64,000 bases of DNA from Desmodus rotundus. Lineage: Eukaryota; Chordata; Mammalia; Chiroptera; Phyllostomidae. Made by a program: the position numbers and the translations under genes. The stretch is taken from positions 1 through 64,000 of the forward strand of contig NW_026527270.1 of NCBI RefSeq assembly GCF_022682495.2, in the 5' to 3' direction. Under the pieces are notes generated by a model. It did no database searches and was not told the origin of the DNA. It saw only the letters and a program-made list of their open reading frames with translations. Positions 35,117-48,767 of this stretch are shown here, piece by piece; the first letter of the stretch is position 1, and the number at the start of each line of letters is the position of its first letter.

Positions 35117-37066
35117 CTGCGGTGAACCAGGGCCTCGGGAGAGCAGGGCCAGGCCCCATGGTAGGAGCCCGGGGGAGGCAACGGCAGCCTCTGCGGCCAG
35201 GCCTCGGGCTCTCGCCGGGGCTCTCTCGGGGCGCGGGCACCCTCTCTCGCCTAGAGAGTGCCCACGCCGTCCCTTGACCCCAGCGAGACACCTGCTTCCC
35301 GTGACAAGAGGCCCCCTGCCTCCATGGAGCTTGGAACTCTGGGGCCGGGCTGCGGGTCACTGGGCTAAGTGGCTGGAAACGCGCAGACCCCTCCGTCCCG
35401 ACCGCCCCACTGCGAAGATCCCCCTGCTCTTCCATCCGTAGGGGGGTCGCCCCTTACGGATGGAAGAGCAGGGGGGAGGCCCCCAGGAGATGGCATTTGT
35501 CAGAGCCGCAGCTGGCCGGTTTCGGGCCGAGACGCGGGACCCGGCAGGTAGAGGGCAGGCAGCCCCACCAGAAGCCTCCCTCGGGGCAACGGGCCCCACC
35601 CTGGACATCTCAGGCCTGCTTCACAGAGTCCCTGGGGTCCTGTCCGTGGAACTGGAAGCTCTCCCCGCCACCCAGAGGTCCGTTCCTTTGCCCGTGGACC
35701 ACACTTGCCGGCGCGTCTCCCACCCCGGCAGAGGCAGAGTGCCAAGGGAGAACTAGGGACCCGGGGCCACGATGAGGGGCGGGCCAGGGTTCCGCGCCTG
35801 GTGGGCAGGGGCCCGGGCGGTCCGGACCCACGCCCAGGGACCCCGTCTCCCGGGGGGACTCGGGCCTGAGGCCTGCCTGGGGGGCTGAGAGTCTTTCTGG
35901 GCTCAAACGGCCCCACCCTGCCCCGAGGCGGCAAACGTGCACCGAGACGCTTCGACTCTCTAAAGTCTGGGCTGGACTTGGCGAGAAGGGACTGTGTCCG
36001 CTGGGACCCGGGTCCCACAGAGCTCGAACCCCCCTCCCCGTGAAGGCATCCGCGGCCTGTGGTCCTTGGTGTCCGCAAAAGGCATTCACCTGCGGAGAAC
36101 CTGGGCCCAGGTGAGCGGGACCAGGCCCCACGGCAGGAGCCTAGGGAGGCCCCTGGAGCCACGGGGGCCAGGGCCGGGCATTTTCCCGGGTGCTCTCTCG
36201 GGTCCCGGGTGCCCTCTCTCGCCCGGGGAGTGCCCACGCCGTCCCTTGACCCCCGCAGGACGCCTGCATCCCGCCATAAGCGGCCCACCTCCTCCACGGA
36301 GCGCGGACACAGGGGGCCGGGGTGCGAGCAACTGGCCTACGTGGCGGCAAACCCGCAGACCCCTCCGTCCCGTCCCCGCCACTGCGAAGATCCCCCTGTT
36401 CTTCCATCCGTAAAGGGGTCCCCCTTTACGGATGGAAGAACAGGGGGGAGGCGCCCAGGAGATGGCTTTTGTCCGAGCCGCGGCTGGGTGGTTTTCGGGC
36501 CAAGAGGCGGGGCCGCGCAGGCGCAGGCAGGCCCCCCCACCACAAGCATCCCTCCGGGCAACGTGCCCCCCCCTTGAGATATCAGGCCAGGTCCACAGGG
36601 TCCCTGGGCTGGTGTCAGAGTTAACGGAAGCCCTCCCTGCCATCCAGAGGACCGTGCGTTTTCCCGTGGACCACACTTCCCAGCAGCTCTCCCACCCCCG
36701 CAGAGGCAGAGTGCCAGGGAAGAACTAGGGACCTGGGGCCGGGAAGAGGGGCCGGCCACGGTTCCGCGCCAGGTGGAGCGGTCCCGGCGGGCGGGTGGGC
36801 GGGACCCTCGTCCACGGACCGGTCCTCCCGTGGGGAGTCTGGCCCGTGCCCCGCCTGGGAGGCTAAGAGCCTTGCTTCGCCTGCAACGCCCCCACCCTGC
36901 CACAAGGCGGCAGACTTGGACCCAGCCGCTTCAGCCCTCCAGTCTGTGCAGAACCACCCAAAAATGGAGTGTGACCGCTGCGACCTCAGTCCCCCAGAGC
37001 TCGAACCCCGACCTCTGTGAGGGAATCGGCGGCCTCCTGTCCTTGGCGTCCGCAAAAGGCATTCAC
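35117..37066 (+). repeat. HOR unit 19
   Basis: B monomer starts at 36090. Palindromes 35420-35475 and 36392-36447; G4 motif 36789-36803. No variant seen. Confidence 0.98.
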
Positions 37067-39016
37067 CTGCGGTGAACCAGGGCCTCGGGAGAGCAGGGCC
37101 AGGCCCCATGGTAGGAGCCCGGGGGAGGCAACGGCAGCCTCTGCGGCCAGGCCTCGGGCTCTCGCCGGGGCTCTCTCGGGGCGCGGGCACCCTCTCTCGC
37201 CTAGAGAGTGCCCACGCCGTCCCTTGACCCCAGCGAGACACCTGCTTCCCGTGACAAGAGGCCCCCTGCCTCCATGGAGCTTGGAACTCTGGGGCCGGGC
37301 TGCGGGTCACTGGGCTAAGTGGCTGGAAACGCGCAGACCCCTCCGTCCCGACCGCCCCACTGCGAAGATCCCCCTGCTCTTCCATCCGTAGGGGGGTCGC
37401 CCCTTACGGATGGAAGAGCAGGGGGGAGGCCCCCAGGAGATGGCATTTGTCAGAGCCGCAGCTGGCCGGTTTCGGGCCGAGACGCGGGACCCGGCAGGTA
37501 GAGGGCAGGCAGCCCCACCAGAAGCCTCCCTCGGGGCAACGGGCCCCACCCTGGACATCTCAGGCCTGCTTCACAGAGTCCCTGGGGTCCTGTCCGTGGA
37601 ACTGGAAGCTCTCCCCGCCACCCAGAGGTCCGTTCCTTTGCCCGTGGACCACACTTGCCGGCGCGTCTCCCACCCCGGCAGAGGCAGAGTGCCAAGGGAG
37701 AACTAGGGACCCGGGGCCACGATGAGGGGCGGGCCAGGGTTCCGCGCCTGGTGGGCAGGGGCCCGGGCGGTCCGGACCCACGCCCAGGGACCCCGTCTCC
37801 CGGGGGGACTCGGGCCTGAGGCCTGCCTGGGGGGCTGAGAGTCTTTCTGGGCTCAAACGGCCCCACCCTGCCCCGAGGCGGCAAACGTGCACCGAGACGC
37901 TTCGACTCTCTAAAGTCTGGGCTGGACTTGGCGAGAAGGGACTGTGTCCGCTGGGACCCGGGTCCCACAGAGCTCGAACCCCCCTCCCCGTGAAGGCATC
38001 CGCGGCCTGTGGTCCTTGGTGTCCGCAAAAGGCATTCACCTGCGGAGAACCTGGGCCCAGGTGAGCGGGACCAGGCCCCACGGCAGGAGCCTAGGGAGGC
38101 CCCTGGAGCCACGGGGGCCAGGGCCGGGCATTTTCCCGGGTGCTCTCTCGGGTCCCGGGTGCCCTCTCTCGCCCGGGGAGTGCCCACGCCGTCCCTTGAC
38201 CCCCGCAGGACGCCTGCATCCCGCCATAAGCGGCCCACCTCCTCCACGGAGCGCGGACACAGGGGGCCGGGGTGCGAGCAACTGGCCTACGTGGCGGCAA
38301 ACCCGCAGACCCCTCCGTCCCGTCCCCGCCACTGCGAAGATCCCCCTGTTCTTCCATCCGTAAAGGGGTCCCCCTTTACGGATGGAAGAACAGGGGGGAG
38401 GCGCCCAGGAGATGGCTTTTGTCCGAGCCGCGGCTGGGTGGTTTTCGGGCCAAGAGGCGGGGCCGCGCAGGCGCAGGCAGGCCCCCCCACCACAAGCATC
38501 CCTCCGGGCAACGTGCCCCCCCCTTGAGATATCAGGCCAGGTCCACAGGGTCCCTGGGCTGGTGTCAGAGTTAACGGAAGCCCTCCCTGCCATCCAGAGG
38601 ACCGTGCGTTTTCCCGTGGACCACACTTCCCAGCAGCTCTCCCACCCCCGCAGAGGCAGAGTGCCAGGGAAGAACTAGGGACCTGGGGCCGGGAAGAGGG
38701 GCCGGCCACGGTTCCGCGCCAGGTGGAGCGGTCCCGGCGGGCGGGTGGGCGGGACCCTCGTCCACGGACCGGTCCTCCCGTGGGGAGTCTGGCCCGTGCC
38801 CCGCCTGGGAGGCTAAGAGCCTTGCTTCGCCTGCAACGCCCCCACCCTGCCACAAGGCGGCAGACTTGGACCCAGCCGCTTCAGCCCTCCAGTCTGTGCA
38901 GAACCACCCAAAAATGGAGTGTGACCGCTGCGACCTCAGTCCCCCAGAGCTCGAACCCCGACCTCTGTGAGGGAATCGGCGGCCTCCTGTCCTTGGCGTC
39001 CGCAAAAGGCATTCAC
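37067..39016 (+). repeat. HOR unit 20
   Basis: B monomer starts at 38040. Palindromes 37370-37425 and 38342-38397; G4 motif 38739-38753. No variant seen. Confidence 0.98.
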
Positions 39017-40966
39017 CTGCGGTGAACCAGGGCCTCGGGAGAGCAGGGCCAGGCCCCATGGTAGGAGCCCGGGGGAGGCAACGGCAGCCTCTGCGGCCAG
39101 GCCTCGGGCTCTCGCCGGGGCTCTCTCGGGGCGCGGGCACCCTCTCTCGCCTAGAGAGTGCCCACGCCGTCCCTTGACCCCAGCGAGACACCTGCTTCCC
39201 GTGACAAGAGGCCCCCTGCCTCCATGGAGCTTGGAACTCTGGGGCCGGGCTGCGGGTCACTGGGCTAAGTGGCTGGAAACGCGCAGACCCCTCCGTCCCG
39301 ACCGCCCCACTGCGAAGATCCCCCTGCTCTTCCATCCGTAGGGGGGTCGCCCCTTACGGATGGAAGAGCAGGGGGGAGGCCCCCAGGAGATGGCATTTGT
39401 CAGAGCCGCAGCTGGCCGGTTTCGGGCCGAGACGCGGGACCCGGCAGGTAGAGGGCAGGCAGCCCCACCAGAAGCCTCCCTCGGGGCAACGGGCCCCACC
39501 CTGGACATCTCAGGCCTGCTTCACAGAGTCCCTGGGGTCCTGTCCGTGGAACTGGAAGCTCTCCCCGCCACCCAGAGGTCCGTTCCTTTGCCCGTGGACC
39601 ACACTTGCCGGCGCGTCTCCCACCCTGGCAGAGGCAGAGTGCCAAGGGAGAACTAGGGACCCGGGGCCACGATGAGGGGCGGGCCAGGGTTCCGCGCCTG
39701 GTGGGCAGGGGCCCGGGCGGTCCGGACCCACGCCCAGGGACCCCGTCTCCCGGGGGGACTCGGGCCTGAGGCCTGCCTGGGGGGCTGAGAGTCTTTCTGG
39801 GCTCAAACGGCCCCACCCTGCCCCGAGGCGGCAAACGTGCACCGAGACGCTTCGACTCTCTAAAGTCTGGGCTGGACTTGGCGAGAAGGGACTGTGTCCG
39901 CTGGGACCCGGGTCCCACAGAGCTCGAACCCCCCTCCCCGTGAAGGCATCCGCGGCCTGTGGTCCTTGGTGTCCGCAAAAGGCATTCACCTGCGGAGAAC
40001 CTGGGCCCAGGTGAGCGGGACCAGGCCCCACGGCAGGAGCCTAGGGAGGCCCCTGGAGCCACGGGGGCCAGGGCCGGGCATTTTCCCGGGTGCTCTCTCG
40101 GGTCCCGGGTGCCCTCTCTCGCCCGGGGAGTGCCCACGCCGTCCCTTGACCCCCGCAGGACGCCTGCATCCCGCCATAAGCGGCCCACCTCCTCCACGGA
40201 GCGCGGACACAGGGGGCCGGGGTGCGAGCAACTGGCCTACGTGGCGGCAAACCCGCAGACCCCTCCGTCCCGTCCCCGCCACTGCGAAGATCCCCCTGTT
40301 CTTCCATCCGTAAAGGGGTCCCCCTTTACGGATGGAAGAACAGGGGGGAGGCGCCCAGGAGATGGCTTTTGTCCGAGCCGCGGCTGGGTGGTTTTCGGGC
40401 CAAGAGGCGGGGCCGCGCAGGCGCAGGCAGGCCCCCCCACCACAAGCATCCCTCCGGGCAACGTGCCCCCCCCTTGAGATATCAGGCCAGGTCCACAGGG
40501 TCCCTGGGCTGGTGTCAGAGTTAACGGAAGCCCTCCCTGCCATCCAGAGGACCGTGCGTTTTCCCGTGGACCACACTTCCCAGCAGCTCTCCCACCCCCG
40601 CAGAGGCAGAGTGCCAGGGAAGAACTAGGGACCTGGGGCCGGGAAGAGGGGCCGGCCACGGTTCCGCGCCAGGTGGAGCGGTCCCGGCGGGCGGGTGGGC
40701 GGGACCCTCGTCCACGGACCGGTCCTCCCGTGGGGAGTCTGGCCCGTGCCCCGCCTGGGAGGCTAAGAGCCTTGCTTCGCCTGCAACGCCCCCACCCTGC
40801 CACAAGGCGGCAGACTTGGACCCAGCCGCTTCAGCCCTCCAGTCTGTGCAGAACCACCCAAAAATGGAGTGTGACCGCTGCGACCTCAGTCCCCCAGAGC
40901 TCGAACCCCGACCTCTGTGAGGGAATCGGCGGCCTCCTGTCCTTGGCGTCCGCAAAAGGCATTCAC
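39017..40966 (+). repeat. HOR unit 21 (C-to-T at 39626)
   Basis: B monomer starts at 39990. Palindromes 39320-39375 and 40292-40347; G4 motif 40689-40703. Same CpG-to-TpG change as unit 13, exactly eight units (15600 bp) downstream of it. Confidence 0.98.
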
Positions 40967-42916
40967 CTGCGGTGAACCAGGGCCTCGGGAGAGCAGGGCC
41001 AGGCCCCATGGTAGGAGCCCGGGGGAGGCAACGGCAGCCTCTGCGGCCAGGCCTCGGGCTCTCGCCGGGGCTCTCTCGGGGCGCGGGCACCCTCTCTCGC
41101 CTAGAGAGTGCCCACGCCGTCCCTTGACCCCAGCGAGACACCTGCTTCCCGTGACAAGAGGCCCCCTGCCTCCATGGAGCTTGGAACTCTGGGGCCGGGC
41201 TGCGGGTCACTGGGCTAAGTGGCTGGAAACGCGCAGACCCCTCCGTCCCGACCGCCCCACTGCGAAGATCCCCCTGCTCTTCCATCCGTAGGGGGGTCGC
41301 CCCTTACGGATGGAAGAGCAGGGGGGAGGCCCCCAGGAGATGGCATTTGTCAGAGCCGCAGCTGGCCGGTTTCGGGCCGAGACGCGGGACCCGGCAGGTA
41401 GAGGGCAGGCAGCCCCACCAGAAGCCTCCCTCGGGGCAACGGGCCCCACCCTGGACATCTCAGGCCTGCTTCACAGAGTCCCTGGGGTCCTGTCCGTGGA
41501 ACTGGAAGCTCTCCCCGCCACCCAGAGGTCCGTTCCTTTGCCCGTGGACCACACTTGCCGGCGCGTCTCCCACCCCGGCAGAGGCAGAGTGCCAAGGGAG
41601 AACTAGGGACCCGGGGCCACGATGAGGGGCGGGCCAGGGTTCCGCGCCTGGTGGGCAGGGGCCCGGGCGGTCCGGACCCACGCCCAGGGACCCCGTCTCC
41701 CGGGGGGACTCGGGCCTGAGGCCTGCCTGGGGGGCTGAGAGTCTTTCTGGGCTCAAACGGCCCCACCCTGCCCCGAGGCGGCAAACGTGCACCGAGACGC
41801 TTCGACTCTCTAAAGTCTGGGCTGGACTTGGCGAGAAGGGACTGTGTCCGCTGGGACCCGGGTCCCACAGAGCTCGAACCCCCCTCCCCGTGAAGGCATC
41901 CGCGGCCTGTGGTCCTTGGTGTCCGCAAAAGGCATTCACCTGCGGAGAACCTGGGCCCAGGTGAGCGGGACCAGGCCCCACGGCAGGAGCCTAGGGAGGC
42001 CCCTGGAGCCACGGGGGCCAGGGCCGGGCATTTTCCCGGGTGCTCTCTCGGGTCCCGGGTGCCCTCTCTCGCCCGGGGAGTGCCCACGCCGTCCCTTGAC
42101 CCCCGCAGGACGCCTGCATCCCGCCATAAGCGGACCACCTCCTCCACGGAGCGCGGACACAGGGGGCCGGGGTGCGAGCAACTGGCCTACGTGGCGGCAA
42201 ACCCGCAGACCCCTCCGTCCCGTCCCCGCCACTGCGAAGATCCCCCTGTTCTTCCATCCGTAAAGGGGTCCCCCTTTACGGATGGAAGAACAGGGGGGAG
42301 GCGCCCAGGAGATGGCTTTTGTCCGAGCCGCGGCTGGGTGGTTTTCGGGCCAAGAGGCGGGGCCGCGCAGGCGCAGGCAGGCCCCCCCACCACAAGCATC
42401 CCTCCGGGCAACGTGCCCCCCCCTTGAGATATCAGGCCAGGTCCACAGGGTCCCTGGGCTGGTGTCAGAGTTAACGGAAGCCCTCCCTGCCATCCAGAGG
42501 ACCGTGCGTTTTCCCGTGGACCACACTTCCCAGCAGCTCTCCCACCCCCGCAGAGGCAGAGTGCCAGGGAAGAACTAGGGACCTGGGGCCGGGAAGAGGG
42601 GCCGGCCACGGTTCCGCGCCAGGTGGAGCGGTCCCGGCGGGCGGGTGGGCGGGACCCTCGTCCACGGACCGGTCCTCCCGTGGGGAGTCTGGCCCGTGCC
42701 CCGCCTGGGAGGCTAAGAGCCTTGCTTCGCCTGCAACGCCCCCACCCTGCCACAAGGCGGCAGACTTGGACCCAGCCGCTTCAGCCCTCCAGTCTGTGCA
42801 GAACCACCCAAAAATGGAGTGTGACCGCTGCGACCTCAGTCCCCCAGAGCTCGAACCCCGACCTCTGTGAGGGAATCGGCGGCCTCCTGTCCTTGGCGTC
42901 CGCAAAAGGCATTCAC
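40967..42916 (+). repeat. HOR unit 22 (C-to-A at 42134)
   Basis: B monomer starts at 41940. Palindromes 41270-41325 and 42242-42297; G4 motif 42639-42653. One private variant at 42134 in B. Confidence 0.98.
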
Positions 42917-44867
42917 CTGCGGTGAACCAGGGCCTCGGGAGAGCAGGGCCAGGCCCCATGGTAGGAGCCCGGGGGAGGCAACGGCAGCCTCTGCGGCCAG
43001 GCCTCGGGCTCTCGCCGGGGCTCTCTCGGGGCGCGGGCACCCTCTCTCGCCTAGAGAGTGCCCACGCCGTCCCTTGACCCCAGCGAGACACCTGCTTCCC
43101 GTGACAAGAGGCCCCCTGCCTCCATGGAGCTTGGAACTCTGGGGCCGGGCTGCGGGTCACTGGGCTAAGTGGCTGGAAACGCGCAGACCCCTCCGTCCCG
43201 ACCGCCCCACTGCGAAGATCCCCCTGCTCTTCCATCCGTAGGGGGGTCGCCCCTTACGGATGGAAGAGCAGGGGGGAGGCCCCCAGGAGATGGCATTTGT
43301 CAGAGCCGCAGCTGGCCGGTTTCGGGCCGAGACGCGGGACCCGGCAGGTAGAGGGCAGGCAGCCCCACCAGAAGCCTCCCTCGGGGCAACGGGCCCCACC
43401 CTGGACATCTCAGGCCTGCTTCACAGAGTCCCTGGGGTCCTGTCCGTGGAACTGGAAGCTCTCCCCGCCACCCAGAGGTCCGTTCCTTTGCCCGTGGACC
43501 ACACTTGCCGGCGCGTCTCCCACCCCGGCAGAGGCAGAGTGCCAAGGGAGAACTAGGGACCCGGGGCCACGATGAGGGGCGGGCCAGGGTTCCGCGCCTG
43601 GTGGGCAGGGGCCCGGGCGGTCCGGACCCACGCCCAGGGACCCCGTCTCCCGGGGGGACTCGGGCCTGAGGCCTGCCTGGGGGGCTGAGAGTCTTTCTGG
43701 GCTCAAACGGCCCCACCCTGCCCCGAGGCGGCAAACGTGCACCGAGACGCTTCGACTCTCTAAAGTCTGGGCTGGACTTGGCGAGAAGGGACTGTGTCCG
43801 CTGGGACCCGGGTCCCACAGAGCTCGAACCCCCCTCCCCGTGAAGGCATCCGCGGCCTGTGGTCCTTGGTGTCCGCAAAAGGCATTCACCTGCGGAGAAC
43901 CTGGGCCCAGGTGAGCGGGACCAGGCCCCACGGCAGGAGCCTAGGGAGGCCCCTGGAGCCACGGGGGCCAGGGCCGGGCATTTTCCCGGGTGCTCTCTCG
44001 GGTCCCGGGTGCCCTCTCTCGCCCGGGGAGTGCCCACGCCGTCCCTTGACCCCCGCAGGACGCCTGCATCCCGCCATAAGCGGCCCACCTCCTCCACGGA
44101 GCGCGGACACAGGGGGCCGGGGTGCGAGCAACTGGCCTACGTGGCGGCAAACCCGCAGACCCCTCCGTCCCGTCCCCGCCACTGCGAAGATCCCCCTGTT
44201 CTTCCATCCGTAAAGGGGTCCCCCTTTACGGATGGAAGAACAGGGGGGAGGCGCCCAGGAGATGGCTTTTGTCCGAGCCGCGGCTGGGTGGTTTTCGGGC
44301 CAAGAGGCGGGGCCGCGCAGGCGCAGGCAGGCCCCCCCACCACAAGCATCCCTCCGGGCAACGTGCCCCCCCCTTGAGATATTTAGGCCAGGTCCACAGG
44401 GTCCCTGGGCTGGTGTCAGAGTTAACGGAAGCCCTCCCTGCCATCCAGAGGACCGTGCGTTTTCCCGTGGACCACACTTCCCAGCAGCTCTCCCACCCCC
44501 GCAGAGGCAGAGTGCCAGGGAAGAACTAGGGACCTGGGGCCGGGAAGAGGGGCCGGCCACGGTTCCGCGCCAGGTGGAGCGGTCCCGGCGGGCGGGTGGG
44601 CGGGACCCTCGTCCACGGACCGGTCCTCCCGTGGGGAGTCTGGCCCGTGCCCCGCCTGGGAGGCTAAGAGCCTTGCTTCGCCTGCAACGCCCCCACCCTG
44701 CCACAAGGCGGCAGACTTGGACCCAGCCGCTTCAGCCCTCCAGTCTGTGCAGAACCACCCAAAAATGGAGTGTGACCGCTGCGACCTCAGTCCCCCAGAG
44801 CTCGAACCCCGACCTCTGTGAGGGAATCGGCGGCCTCCTGTCCTTGGCGTCCGCAAAAGGCATTCAC
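42917..44867 (+). repeat. HOR unit 23 (1951 bp, C-to-TT at 44383)
   Basis: B monomer starts at 43890. Palindromes 43220-43275 and 44192-44247; G4 motif 44590-44604. TT at 44383-44384 replaces C, adding one base and destroying the EcoRV site. Shared with units 26 and 33. Confidence 0.98.
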
Positions 44868-46817
44868 CTGCGGTGAACCAGGGCCTCGGGAGAGCAGGGC
44901 CAGGCCCCATGGTAGGAGCCCGGGGGAGGCAACGGCAGCCTCTGCGGCCAGGCCTCGGGCTCTCGCCGGGGCTCTCTCGGGGCGCGGGCACCCTCTCTCG
45001 CCTAGAGAGTGCCCACGCCGTCCCTTGACCCCAGCGAGACACCTGCTTCCCGTGACAAGAGGCCCCCTGCCTCCATGGAGCTTGGAACTCTGGGGCCGGG
45101 CTGCGGGTCACTGGGCTAAGTGGCTGGAAACGCGCAGACCCCTCCGTCCCGACCGCCCCACTGCGAAGATCCCCCTGCTCTTCCATCCGTAGGGGGGTCG
45201 CCCCTTACGGATGGAAGAGCAGGGGGGAGGCCCCCAGGAGATGGCATTTGTCAGAGCCGCAGCTGGCCGGTTTCGGGCCGAGACGCGGGACCCGGCAGGT
45301 AGAGGGCAGGCAGCCCCACCACAAGCCTCCCTCGGGGCAACGGGCCCCACCCTGGACATCTCAGGCCTGCTTCACAGAGTCCCTGGGGTCCTGTCCGTGG
45401 AACTGGAAGCTCTCCCCGCCACCCAGAGGTCCGTTCCTTTGCCCGTGGACCACACTTGCCGGCGCGTCTCCCACCCCGGCAGAGGCAGAGTGCCAAGGGA
45501 GAACTAGGGACCCGGGGCCACGATGAGGGGCGGGCCAGGGTTCCGCGCCTGGTGGGCAGGGGCCCGGGCGGTCCGGACCCACGCCCAGGGACCCCGTCTC
45601 CCGGGGGGACTCGGGCCTGAGGCCTGCCTGGGGGGCTGAGAGTCTTTCTGGGCTCAAACGGCCCCACCCTGCCCCGAGGCGGCAAACGTGCACCGAGACG
45701 CTTCGACTCTCTAAAGTCTGGGCTGGACTTGGCGAGAAGGGACTGTGTCCGCTGGGACCCGGGTCCCACAGAGCTCGAACCCCCCTCCCCGTGAAGGCAT
45801 CCGCGGCCTGTGGTCCTTGGTGTCCGCAAAAGGCATTCACCTGCGGAGAACCTGGGCCCAGGTGAGCGGGACCAGGCCCCACGGCAGGAGCCTAGGGAGG
45901 CCCCTGGAGCCACGGGGGCCAGGGCCGGGCATTTTCCCGGGTGCTCTCTCGGGTCCCGGGTGCCCTCTCTCGCCCGGGGAGTGCCCACGCCGTCCCTTGA
46001 CCCCCGCAGGACGCCTGCATCCCGCCATAAGCGGCCCACCTCCTCCACGGAGCGCGGACACAGGGGGCCGGGGTGCGAGCAACTGGCCTACGTGGCGGCA
46101 AACCCGCAGACCCCTCCGTCCCGTCCCCGCCACTGCGAAGATCCCCCTGTTCTTCCATCCGTAAAGGGGTCCCCCTTTACGGATGGAAGAACAGGGGGGA
46201 GGCGCCCAGGAGATGGCTTTTGTCCGAGCCGCGGCTGGGTGGTTTTCGGGCCAAGAGGCGGGGCCGCGCAGGCGCAGGCAGGCCCCCCCACCACAAGCAT
46301 CCCTCCGGGCAACGTGCCCCCCCCTTGAGATATCAGGCCAGGTCCACAGGGTCCCTGGGCTGGTGTCAGAGTTAACGGAAGCCCTCCCTGCCATCCAGAG
46401 GACCGTGCGTTTTCCCGTGGACCACACTTCCCAGCAGCTCTCCCACCCCCGCAGAGGCAGAGTGCCAGGGAAGAACTAGGGACCTGGGGCCGGGAAGAGG
46501 GGCCGGCCACGGTTCCGCGCCAGGTGGAGCGGTCCCGGCGGGCGGGTGGGCGGGACCCTCGTCCACGGACCGGTCCTCCCGTGGGGAGTCTGGCCCGTGC
46601 CCCGCCTGGGAGGCTAAGAGCCTTGCTTCGCCTGCAACGCCCCCACCCTGCCACAAGGCGGCAGACTTGGACCCAGCCGCTTCAGCCCTCCAGTCTGTGC
46701 AGAACCACCCAAAAATGGAGTGTGACCGCTGCGACCTCAGTCCCCCAGAGCTCGAACCCCGACCTCTGTGAGGGAATCGGCGGCCTCCTGTCCTTGGCGT
46801 CCGCAAAAGGCATTCAC
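44868..46817 (+). repeat. HOR unit 24 (G-to-C at 45322)
   Basis: B monomer starts at 45841. Palindromes 45171-45226 and 46143-46198; G4 motif 46540-46554. Carries the B-like C at 45322. Confidence 0.98.
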
Positions 46818-48767
46818 CTGCGGTGAACCAGGGCCTCGGGAGAGCAGGGCCAGGCCCCATGGTAGGAGCCCGGGGGAGGCAACGGCAGCCTCTGCGGCCA
46901 GGCCTCGGGCTCTCGCCGGGGCTCTCTCGGGGCGCGGGCACCCTCTCTCGCCTAGAGAGTGCCCACGCCGTCCCTTGACCCCAGCGAGACACCTGCTTCC
47001 CGTGACAAGAGGCCCCCTGCCTCCATGGAGCTTGGAACTCTGGGGCCGGGCTGCGGGTCACTGGGCTAAGTGGCTGGAAACGCGCAGACCCCTCCGTCCC
47101 GACCGCCCCACTGCGAAGATCCCCCTGCTCTTCCATCCGTAGGGGGGTCGCCCCTTACGGATGGAAGAGCAGGGGGGAGGCCCCCAGGAGATGGCATTTG
47201 TCAGAGCCGCAGCTGGCCGGTTTCGGGCCGAGACGCGGGACCCGGCAGGTAGAGGGCAGGCAGCCCCACCAGAAGCCTCCCTCGGGGCAACGGGCCCCAC
47301 CCTGGACATCTCAGGCCTGCTTCACAGAGTCCCTGGGGTCCTGTCCGTGGAACTGGAAGCTCTCCCCGCCACCCAGAGGTCCGTTCCTTTGCCCGTGGAC
47401 CACACTTGCCGGCGCGTCTCCCACCCCGGCAGAGGCAGAGTGCCAAGGGAGAACTAGGGACCCGGGGCCACGATGAGGGGCGGGCCAGGGTTCCGCGCCT
47501 GGTGGGCAGGGGCCCGGGCGGTCCGGACCCACGCCCAGGGACCCCGTCTCCCGGGGGGACTCGGGCCTGAGGCCTGCCTGGGGGGCTGAGAGTCTTTCTG
47601 GGCTCAAACGGCCCCACCCTGCCCCGAGGCGGCAAACGTGCACCGAGACGCTTCGACTCTCTAAAGTCTGGGCTGGACTTGGCGAGAAGGGACTGTGTCC
47701 GCTGGGACCCGGGTCCCACAGAGCTCGAACCCCCCTCCCCGTGAAGGCATCCGCGGCCTGTGGTCCTTGGTGTCCGCAAAAGGCATTCACCTGCGGAGAA
47801 CCTGGGCCCAGGTGAGCGGGACCAGGCCCCACGGCAGGAGCCTAGGGAGGCCCCTGGAGCCACGGGGGCCAGGGCCGGGCATTTTCCCGGGTGCTCTCTC
47901 GGGTCCCGGGTGCCCTCTCTCGCCCGGGGAGTGCCCACGCCGTCCCTTGACCCCCGCAGGACGCCTGCATCCCGCCATAAGCGGCCCACCTCCTCCACGG
48001 AGCGCGGACACAGGGGGCCGGGGTGCGAGCAACTGGCCTACGTGGCGGCAAACCCGCAGACCCCTCCGTCCCGTCCCCGCCACTGCGAAGATCCCCCTGT
48101 TCTTCCATCCGTAAAGGGGTCCCCCTTTACGGATGGAAGAACAGGGGGGAGGCGCCCAGGAGATGGCTTTTGTCCGAGCCGCGGCTGGGTGGTTTTCGGG
48201 CCAAGAGGCGGGGCCGCGCAGGCGCAGGCAGGCCCCCCCACCACAAGCATCCCTCCGGGCAACGTGCCCCCCCCTTGAGATATCAGGCCAGGTCCACAGG
48301 GTCCCTGGGCTGGTGTCAGAGTTAACGGAAGCCCTCCCTGCCATCCAGAGGACCGTGCGTTTTCCCGTGGACCACACTTCCCAGCAGCTCTCCCACCCCC
48401 GCAGAGGCAGAGTGCCAGGGAAGAACTAGGGACCTGGGGCCGGGAAGAGGGGCCGGCCACGGTTCCGCGCCAGGTGGAGCGGTCCCGGCGGGCGGGTGGG
48501 CGGGACCCTCGTCCACGGACCGGTCCTCCCGTGGGGAGTCTGGCCCGTGCCCCGCCTGGGAGGCTAAGAGCCTTGCTTCGCCTGCAACGCCCCCACCCTG
48601 CCACAAGGCGGCAGACTTGGACCCAGCCGCTTCAGCCCTCCAGTCTGTGCAGAACCACCCAAAAATGGAGTGTGACCGCTGCGACCTCAGTCCCCCAGAG
48701 CTCGAACCCCGACCTCTGTGAGGGAATCGGCGGCCTCCTGTCCTTGGCGTCCGCAAAAGGCATTCAC
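46818..48767 (+). repeat. HOR unit 25
   Basis: B monomer starts at 47791. Palindromes 47121-47176 and 48093-48148; G4 motif 48490-48504. No variant seen. Confidence 0.98.
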
